From assembly GCA_026391235.1 (NCBI GenBank), contig JAPLDV010000628.1, positions 1-10,448 of the forward strand: a stretch of 10,448 nt of DNA, in the 5' to 3' direction. This document shows positions 6,138-10,448 of the stretch, in pieces. The position numbers and the translations under genes are program-made. The notes under the pieces were generated by a model that was not told where the DNA came from, did not search any database, and was given only the letters and a program-made list of their open reading frames with translations. Source of the stretch: Bacteroidia bacterium. GTDB lineage: Bacteria > Bacteroidota > Bacteroidia > Bacteroidales > UBA12481. Within the stretch, counting starts at the first letter, position 1; each line of letters begins with the position of its first letter.

Positions 6138-6776
6138 ATGGACTTTGATATACGTCGCCAGATTGAGTTCGAGGAGTTTGATTACCAGACTTTGAGATCG
6201 CTTTTATCAGGCTATTCAAATCCAGGGATGAAAATCAATGCCCTATTGAAAAAGGGGCTAATCATAAGGGTTAAAAAGGGTATTTATATATTCGGCCAAA
6301 AATACAGCAACCGGCCATACTCCAAAGAGCTGCTGGCGAACTGGATATATGGGCCATCCATAGTGTCCATAGATTATATGCTTTCCTATTATGGCCTTAT
6401 CCCTGAAACAGTTACTGCGGTAACTTCAACCTCTGTTAAACGGCCTAAAACTTTCAGTACCCCTGTGGGTGATTTTATTTACAGGCAAGTGCCTTATGAG
6501 TATAGTTTACTGGGCATGTGCCGCATCGGGAGCCCGGCGGGAGGATTTCTTGCGGGAACGCCTGAGCGCGCTCTTGCAGATAAAATTCGTGATACTAAGG
6601 GGAATACGGTGCAAAATCAACTCGAAGCGGAACAATACCTTTTTGAGGACCTGCGATTGGATGAAGAGATTTTTTTGAGCCTGGACCCGGATCTGTTAGC
6701 CAGGTTGGCGGCAGCTGGCAGGTCGAGAAAAATTGATTTTTGTACGGCGATTCTGAAAAAAATGAAACGATCATGA
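6138..6776 (+). CDS. abiEi: AbiEi-family antitoxin / transcriptional regulator (type IV TA)
   Basis: A 212-residue protein with an N-terminal winged-helix-like region (residues 1-50, ending GLIIRVKKGIYIFG), then the typical AbiEi core GPSIVSIDYMLSYYGLIPE (72-90), TSTSVKRPKTFSTPVGDFIY (96-115) and TPERALADKI (141-150). In characterised AbiE systems the antitoxin counters the toxin without forming a stable complex (type IV) and represses the operon through its winged helix. The stop overlaps the toxin start in ATGA (6773-6776), implying translational coupling. The length is usual for the short Bacteroidota version. No lesion is visible. The start at 6138 is chosen because it follows the operator closely and begins the conserved region. 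Confidence 0.85.
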   Translation: MDFDIRRQIEFEEFDYQTLRSLLSGYSNPGMKINALLKKGLIIRVKKGIYIFGQKYSNRPYSKELLANWIYGPSIVSIDYMLSYYGLIPETVTAVTSTSVKRPKTFSTPVGDFIYRQVPYEYSLLGMCRIGSPAGGFLAGTPERALADKIRDTKGNTVQNQLEAEQYLFEDLRLDEEIFLSLDPDLLARLAAAGRSRKIDFCTAILKKMKRS

Positions 6777-7648
6777 TTAATCCTGTGATTTCTGGTATGA
6801 TGGCCCAATATCCCGGGACAGGAACAGAAGGAAAGATTAATTCCTTAAGGAATATATTTCAACACATTGCCCTTTTGGGGTTGTGGAGGGCAAAATTCTT
6901 TGAACACGCTGCTTTCTACGGAGGTACAGCCTTACGGTTGTTATACAACCTGGATCGTTTCAGCGAGGATATAGATTTTTCCCTGATCAAACCCAACGCA
7001 GGTTTTAATCTTGATCCGTATTGTCGTTTTATTGAAGATGAACTTAAGTTTTACGGCTTTTCGGTTACGATAAGCACAAAGAACAAAACAAAGGATAGTC
7101 AGGTTAAATCGGCTTTTCTTAAAGCCAATACCCTCGAGCAACTCCTCGTTATTGAGCCCGGTTATAATATCCGGTTTCCCGGGTTACTTCCTGTGCTGAA
7201 AATCAAGCTTGAAGTTGACACCGATCCACCACCGCTATTTCAAACTGAAGTCAGGTTTTTATTAAATCCAATTCCTTTTAGTGTAAAAGTTTTTAACGCT
7301 CCGTCGTTGTTTTCAGGCAAAATGCACGCACTCCTTTGCCGGGAATGGAAAAACAGGGTAAAAGGACGTGACTGGTATGATTTTGTCTGGTTTATCAGCA
7401 GATCTGTTCCGCTAAACCTTAATCATCTGGAAATGCGAATGCGTCAGAGCGGTCATTGGACTGCACCGGAACCTTTATCTGAAATAAGTTTGAAGGAATT
7501 GGTGCGAAACCGCATTCATAATCTGAATATTAACCGGGCGAAAGAAGATGTATCCCGGTTTTTACCCTCACAGGACAACATAGCGATTTGGTCGGAAGAA
7601 TTCTTTTACGACATTGCCGGAAGGATTCAGCTTGTTTTAACAGATTAA
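6773..7648 (+). CDS. abiEii: AbiEii-family nucleotidyltransferase toxin (type IV TA)
   Basis: A 291-residue DUF1814-type nucleotidyltransferase. Visible motifs: YGGTALRLL (residues 49-57) for nucleotide binding; RFSEDIDFSL with the metal pair D66-x-D68; the lysine/acidic strand KIKLEVDTDPP (143-153); and GKMHALLCRE with RDWYDFVWF (182-207) of the C-terminal helical part. Related toxins such as MenT/AbiEii transfer nucleotides, with tRNA acceptor stems shown as targets for some members. Infected or unbalanced cells then stop growing. The start is the ATG at 6773 inside the ATGA overlap. An upstream TTG at 6740 in the same frame would give a longer overlap and is less likely. All motifs are present, so the pair looks functional. 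The exact target is not predictable. Confidence 0.88.
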   Translation: MINPVISGMMAQYPGTGTEGKINSLRNIFQHIALLGLWRAKFFEHAAFYGGTALRLLYNLDRFSEDIDFSLIKPNAGFNLDPYCRFIEDELKFYGFSVTISTKNKTKDSQVKSAFLKANTLEQLLVIEPGYNIRFPGLLPVLKIKLEVDTDPPPLFQTEVRFLLNPIPFSVKVFNAPSLFSGKMHALLCREWKNRVKGRDWYDFVWFISRSVPLNLNHLEMRMRQSGHWTAPEPLSEISLKELVRNRIHNLNINRAKEDVSRFLPSQDNIAIWSEEFFYDIAGRIQLVLTD

Positions 7649-7681
7649 TTCAATCCCCATTGATTTGTAATTGTTGAACCG

Positions 7682-7727
7682 GCACAAAGCAGCATTGGAA
7701 AACACCAACGAATCGGTTCAGGGATAG
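7682..7727 (+). pseudogene. Sugar transferase scrap D
   Basis: Bases 7682-7703 (22 bases) are identical to part of fragment B around codons HKAALEN. The following NESV and a stop suggest a further internal deletion relative to NWYLVNKSVW. The whole piece is about 15 codons. It sits 33 bases after the AbiEii stop, again at the edge of a TA module. Confidence 0.6.
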
Positions 7728-7791
7728 AACACGGATAAGAGATATTAAAAAAAATCTGTGTGGATTAGTTTAATCAGTGTCATCTGTGTTC
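7727..7791. repeat. Imperfect inverted repeat after the AbiE module
   Basis: Arms GAACACGGAT (7727-7736) and ATCTGTGTTC (7782-7791) pair apart from one G-T wobble. Inside lie GATTA-GTT-TAATC (7763-7775) and the direct repeat ATCTGTGT (7754, 7782). It may act as a transcript end, but there is no T-run after it. It looks like a dispersed intergenic repeat. Confidence 0.5.
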
Positions 7792-7799
7792 CATATTGT

Positions 7800-7972
7800 C
7801 AAATCATTATAGTGGCAATAAAGGCAACTTAAACCTATTGTATGGTATAGCACAAAGAGGATTACCCTGGCCACTTGGAGCGTTTGACAACAAACGCTCT
7901 TTTTGTTCCATCGATAATTTGAATTTCGTGGTGCAGCAATTGATCGAAAAAAATATCGAACCCGGTATTTAC
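7800..7972 (+). pseudogene. NAD-dependent epimerase/dehydratase (SDR) internal fragment
   Basis: The frame reads YSGNKGNLNLLYGIAQRGLP, then WPLGAFDNKRSF, SIDNLNFVVQQLIEKNI and EPGIYQV. This is the central-to-late part of an extended short-chain dehydrogenase of the nucleotide-sugar 4-epimerase type (the GNKGNLN, PLGAF-NKRSF and SIDNL stretches are characteristic). The NAD-binding Rossmann half with GxxGxxG and the YxxxK catalytic pair are missing, so it cannot be active. At GIYQV it passes in frame into sugar-transferase fragment E. Such epimerases normally sit just upstream of the sugar transferase in these operons, so the order is preserved while both genes are truncated. The TTG at 7796 is not a credible start. 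Confidence 0.8.
7878..7904 (+). terminator. Terminator-like hairpin inside the epimerase fragment
   Basis: GAGCGTTTG (7878-7886), loop ACAA, CAAACGCTC (7891-7899), then TTTTT. The stem is perfect over nine pairs and the T-run is correctly placed for an intrinsic terminator. It encodes conserved family residues (GAFDNKRSF), so it may be a codon-level accident. In the present pseudogene it could still stop read-through from the AbiE operon. Confidence 0.4.
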
Positions 7973-8177
7973 CAGGTGGGCAGGCCGGGAAAACAGTTTC
8001 GGATGGTCAAATTTTCAACCATGCTGCTGAACAGTAAGCATTGGCAACGGGGAGATCACGCTAAAAAAGGACCCCCGTGTGTTCCCATTCGGCCGGTTTC
8101 TGCGGAAAACAAAGATCAACGAGATTCCGCAACTGATCAATATTGTGAAAGGGGATATGTCCATAGTAGGTCCACGC
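7973..8177 (+). pseudogene. Sugar transferase fragment E (central catalytic part, frameshifted)
   Basis: It begins in the epimerase frame with [20 protein letters not shown], the substrate-binding core of PF02397 enzymes. It then shifts frame, and [40 protein letters not shown] and DMSIVGPR follow. The sequence ends at 8177, right after SIVGPR, the same motif at which fragment A begins. The N-terminal membrane segment and the whole C-terminal half are absent. Next comes GGGGACCCC (8178-8186), which matches the tail of a palindromic repeat near 10061. This is the only piece carrying the catalytic middle of the enzyme. Confidence 0.82.
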
Positions 8178-8186
8178 GGGGACCCC

Positions 8187-8254
8187 TTCGGTCACTGGTT
8201 AACATCGATAAACCTGAGATATTAAAAATAGCAAATACAGCAATTATGGCATAA
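8187..8254 (+). other. Short unidentified coding-like tail before the hip module
   Basis: The frame ends [18 protein letters not shown] with TAA at 8252-8254. It resembles the C-terminus of a lost gene, but the family is not recognisable, and chance is possible. Confidence 0.2.
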
Positions 8255-8301
8255 TAAACAAGTTAAAAACAGTAAAAACAATGATTATATAGTAATATGT
8301 T

Positions 8302-8309
8302 TATCTTTG
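8302..8309 (+). promoter_or_regulatory. -7 box of the hipBA module
   Basis: TATCTTTG fits TAnnTTTG. A start codon (8331) lies 21 bases downstream, the normal spacing here. No convincing -33 box or palindrome is seen. The promoter is retained although the first gene is broken. Confidence 0.55.
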
Positions 8310-8330
8310 CCGTTATACAAAAACAGGATT

Positions 8331-8506
8331 ATGGAGCACAGATCGAACAAGGCAAATCGGTTTCGTTAAGTATGCTCATTCCTGTTTTAAGAGCGTTGCG
8401 CCTATTGGATAACCTGGACCTGTTTTTACCCGGGATTGGCCCTAGTCCGGTTGAAATGATGAAGCATAAAGGCAGAATACCGCAGCGAATAAGGCCTCAA
8501 AAGTAA
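8331..8506 (+). pseudogene. hipB: HipB-like antitoxin, N-terminal DNA-binding part deleted
   Basis: The promoter-proximal ATG at 8331 opens a 12-codon frame (MEHRSNKANRFR) and then stops. In another frame the C-terminal half of a HipB-type XRE regulator is readable: IEQGKSVSLSMLIPVLRALR, LLDNLDLFLP, SPVEMMKHKG and a basic tail, stop at 8504-8506. Helices 1-3 of the helix-turn-helix, roughly the first 40-50 residues, are missing. This looks like a deletion from just after the start codon into the end of the HTH. The ATG at 8297 in the second frame overlaps the -7 box and should not be on the transcript. A weak internal start (ATG 8371) could make a 45-residue tail peptide. The gene lies 5 bases before hipA. 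Confidence 0.72.
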
Positions 8507-8511
8507 GAATA

Positions 8512-9816
8512 ATGGAAGAGTTGCTGAAGGTAACGTTATGGGGAAGAGAGGTGGCGGCTACCATCTGGGATACTGAAAGTGAATTTGCAACAATTGAATT
8601 TTACGACACGTATGCCGATTCCGGGTGGGACATCTCTCCGCTTATGATGCCATTAGGCGATATCAGAAGAGGCGAGCGCCAATTTTCATTTCCGGCCCAC
8701 CGGGGTAAAACGTTTAAAGGTCTTCCGGGATTATTGGCTGATTCCTTACCCGACGATTACGGGAACAGCTTAATTGACGAATGGTTTGCGGCCAAAGGAA
8801 TGAAAGTTTCTGCCACACCATTGGATAGGTTATGCTATATCGGTAAACGGGGAATGGGAGCGCTTGAATACCAACCAGCTACGAAAATTGCCGGTCTGGA
8901 TGATTCTTCGGGTATCGAAATCGAAAAACTTACTGAATTGGCAAGGCAGATACTGAACCAACGCGAACAATTTTCAGTCAACCTGAACAAGACGAATAAA
9001 ACCTTCCTTGATATTTTGCGCGTGGGAACTTCGGCCGGGGGGGCGAAACCCAAAGCCATCATTGCGATCAATGAAAAAACAGGAGAGGTGCGTTCCGGTC
9101 AGGTAAATGCTCCCGACGGATTTACCTATTGGCTGTTAAAATTCGATGGAGTAGAAGGGGGGAAAATCAAAGACAACCCGGCAGGAATCGGGAAGATTGA
9201 GTATGCATATTACAAAATGGCTATCGCTAGTGGTATCAGGATGACCGAATGTCGCCTGCTGCCGGAAGGCGATCATGCCCACTTTATGACAAAACGCTTC
9301 GACCGAACCAATTCCGGCGAAAAACTTCACGTACAAACGCTTTGTGCAATAGCTCATTTCGACAGGGACGAACGGTATTCGTATGAGCAAATCTTTCAAA
9401 CCATGCGGCGTTTGTATCTTCCATACGCAGATATGGAACAAATGTTCCGGCGAATGGTTTTTAATGTAATAGCCCGCAATCAGGACGATCACACCAAAAA
9501 CCATTCGTTTATCATGAATCGGTCCGGGGAATGGTCTTTAGCCCCCGCATACGATGTTTGTTATGCCTATTCCCCTTCAGGTCAATGGACAAACCGGCAT
9601 CAGCTGTCTCTGAACAATAAGCGGGATTATTTTACCCTGAGTGATATGATAGCAGTTGCCGAAAAAGCAGATATAACCTACGCCCGTCAAATATTGCAGG
9701 AAATCACTGAAACGGTTTCGCGATGGAAGCATTATGCACGGGAAGCACAAGTGAATCCGAAACATATTGACGTTATTGACAAAGCATTACGTGTAAATTT
9801 GCCCTATAATAATTAG
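8512..9816 (+). CDS. hipA: HipA-type serine/threonine kinase toxin
   Basis: A full-length 434-residue HipA kinase. The N-terminal subdomain contains FKGLPGLLADSLPDDYGN (68-85) and RLCYIGKRGMGALEY (106-120). The glycine-rich loop VGTSAGGAKPK is at 171-181, with the ATP-binding lysine probably K210 in YWLLKFDG. HFMTKRFDR lies at 257-265. The catalytic segment NQDDHTKN gives D325, and LAPAYDV gives the metal-binding D348. Their spacing of 23 equals that of D309 and D332 in E. coli HipA. HipA kinases phosphorylate a translation factor such as glutamyl-tRNA synthetase and cause growth arrest; the target here is unknown. No inactivating change is visible, yet the partner antitoxin is decapitated. 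It may be silent, weakly expressed, controlled by a remote HipB or quietly mutated. Confidence 0.9.
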   Translation: MEELLKVTLWGREVAATIWDTESEFATIEFYDTYADSGWDISPLMMPLGDIRRGERQFSFPAHRGKTFKGLPGLLADSLPDDYGNSLIDEWFAAKGMKVSATPLDRLCYIGKRGMGALEYQPATKIAGLDDSSGIEIEKLTELARQILNQREQFSVNLNKTNKTFLDILRVGTSAGGAKPKAIIAINEKTGEVRSGQVNAPDGFTYWLLKFDGVEGGKIKDNPAGIGKIEYAYYKMAIASGIRMTECRLLPEGDHAHFMTKRFDRTNSGEKLHVQTLCAIAHFDRDERYSYEQIFQTMRRLYLPYADMEQMFRRMVFNVIARNQDDHTKNHSFIMNRSGEWSLAPAYDVCYAYSPSGQWTNRHQLSLNNKRDYFTLSDMIAVAEKADITYARQILQEITETVSRWKHYAREAQVNPKHIDVIDKALRVNLPYNN

Positions 9817-10092
9817 TCATTGATGATTTGACTTTAACTGTTGACTTCAGACTAATTGTCCCACCTCCACAGGATGACATACCAGGCTATCGCAGCATTC
9901 CGAAAGCTCCGGAAAACGGTTGAAAAAACTAGTGATTGGGATATCGGAGGCGTGGGTGACATGTGACGCCGATGAACGTTGTAGGCAGATGGAAAGCCTC
10001 GATTACCTGTTGCCGACCGTGTGGTAAACATCCCCGGCAGCGCAATTATCCCGACGAAAGGCGGGGACCCCGTCACGCTACTCTGAATCTCA
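9817..10092 (+). other. Intergenic ruin with degenerate repeats
   Basis: No gene is supported. A 30-codon open stretch at 9874-9966 (MTYQAIAAFRKLRKTVEKTS and on) has no recognisable family and may be chance. GATGAACGTTGTAGG near 9971 resembles the GAAGAACGTCGTAGG start of the 47-bp repeat. ATCCCGACGAAAGGCGGGGA near 10049 is a decayed relative of the 51-bp palindromic repeat, ending GCGGGGACCCC. Confidence 0.5.
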
Positions 10093-10175
10093 CCGTATGG
10101 GTTATTCTGTTTAAGAAGAGTATGCTGCCTTTGCGGATTTTTAAAGGCTTGCCGGAAATGCCCGAGGCTTCGAAT
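10093..10175 (+). pseudogene. Sugar transferase fragment F (extreme C-terminus)
   Basis: The frame reads LTVWVILFKKSMLPLRIFKG and then LPEMPEAS, matching LTLWVILF...GGLPEMPEE of fragment A. It begins almost exactly at the 18-codon block that fragments B and C lack. It is more diverged than A to C, so it comes from another paralogue. It lies about 10 bases from the stop of the convergent antitoxin gene and just after a decayed palindromic repeat. Confidence 0.7.
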
Positions 10176-10184
10176 ATTCGACTT

Positions 10185-10436
10185 TCATATGGCAAGCCAC
10201 TCCTCAAAACTTGCCTTTTCGTCGCCGGTAACCATTTCCCGACTCTCGGGATTTCTTAGGAATTCGAGGTAAATACTCTCTTCTGTGAGCATCCTGGCTT
10301 CATCTTTTAAAATAGCTTCGATAAAGGCCTTTAAGTTTTTCCCGTTTGCAGCGGCGAGCACTGACAGTGCCCGAAATGTATCCTCCGGCAAGTCAATATT
10401 TTTTCTTTTTTTACCTGGTGAAGGATTTAAATTCAT
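10185..10436 (-). CDS. Ribbon-helix-helix-like antitoxin, orphan within the window
   Basis: An 83-residue protein. Residues 10-45 (KRKNIDLPEDTFRALSVLAA and then NGKNLKAFIEAIL) fit a ribbon-helix-helix DNA-binding fold: a short basic strand, then two helices. The acidic, aromatic C-terminus (GDEKASFEEWL) is typical of a toxin-binding tail. Small RHH antitoxins usually sit in two-gene operons with a RelE/ParE or PIN toxin. No toxin gene lies downstream on this strand, where fragment F and repeats follow instead. A partner, if any, would be upstream, beyond the right edge. The start at 10436 is preceded by ATGATATGA, which could include the stop of an upstream gene. The gene faces hipA tail to tail. 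Confidence 0.65.
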   Translation of the reverse strand: MNLNPSPGKKRKNIDLPEDTFRALSVLAAANGKNLKAFIEAILKDEARMLTEESIYLEFLRNPESREMVTGDEKASFEEWLAI

Positions 10437-10448
10437 ATCATAATTTTT

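Noticed and set aside
6740..6772. Upstream TTG start for AbiEii
   Set aside because: The ATGA overlap start at 6773 is typical for coupled pairs, and the added residues show no family similarity.
9874..9966. 30-codon open frame after hipA
   Set aside because: No recognised family and no clear ribosome site; likely chance within a repeat-rich ruin.
272..10175. Integron-like cassette array (TA cassettes separated by repeated DNA)
   Set aside because: I found no integrase gene and no obvious attC-type paired RYYYAAC / GTTRRRY sites at the borders. The repeated DNA is protein-coding sequence, not attC.

Overview
The window looks like a Bacteroidota chromosome. Several genes are preceded by the Bacteroidota-type -7 box TAnnTTTG (TATCTTTG at 840, 3521 and 8302; TATATTTG at 2023), and the protein families read like Bacteroidota versions. 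It is a hybrid region: the ruins of a surface-polysaccharide (O-antigen or capsule) locus, interleaved with toxin-antitoxin (TA) modules and AAA ATPase genes that mostly keep open frames. No rRNA, tRNA, CRISPR array, transposase or integrase was seen.

Layout, left to right: the 3' end of a family 2 glycosyltransferase (1-245); sugar-transferase fragment A (272-637); an MNT nucleotidyltransferase / HEPN pair (868-1589); sugar-transferase fragment B (1626-1817) with a 47-bp tandem repeat; a broken DUF4143-type ATPase (2086-3214); sugar-transferase fragment C (3205-3400); an intact archaeal-type/DUF234 ATPase behind a perfect 35-bp palindrome (3521-4892); a DegT/DnrJ/EryC1 aminotransferase wrecked by an internal deletion and an inserted palindromic repeat (4914-5947); an intact AbiEi/AbiEii pair (6138-7648); sugar-transferase scrap D (7682-7727); a nucleotide-sugar epimerase fragment fused in frame to sugar-transferase fragment E (7800-8177); a decapitated hipB followed by a full-length hipA (8331-9816); sugar-transferase fragment F (10093-10175); and a small ribbon-helix-helix-like antitoxin on the minus strand (10185-10436).

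The main pattern is alternation. Six pieces of sugar-transferase genes sit at or near the edges of the TA/ATPase cassettes. Together they cover most of one protein, from the cytoplasmic QVGRPGKQF region to the C-terminus. Where fragments overlap, their differences are mostly synonymous, so they probably come from several once-functional paralogues rather than from recent copying of a dead gene. Short palindromic repeats lie at several breakpoints.

Functionally, the polysaccharide genes (glycosyltransferase, epimerase, initiating phosphoglycosyltransferase, aminotransferase) would once have built and started a lipid-linked glycan. All of them are now incomplete in this window, though the glycosyltransferase may only be cut by the window edge. 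The likely working genes are MNT/HEPN, the DUF234 ATPase, AbiEi/AbiEii, perhaps HipA, and the minus-strand antitoxin.
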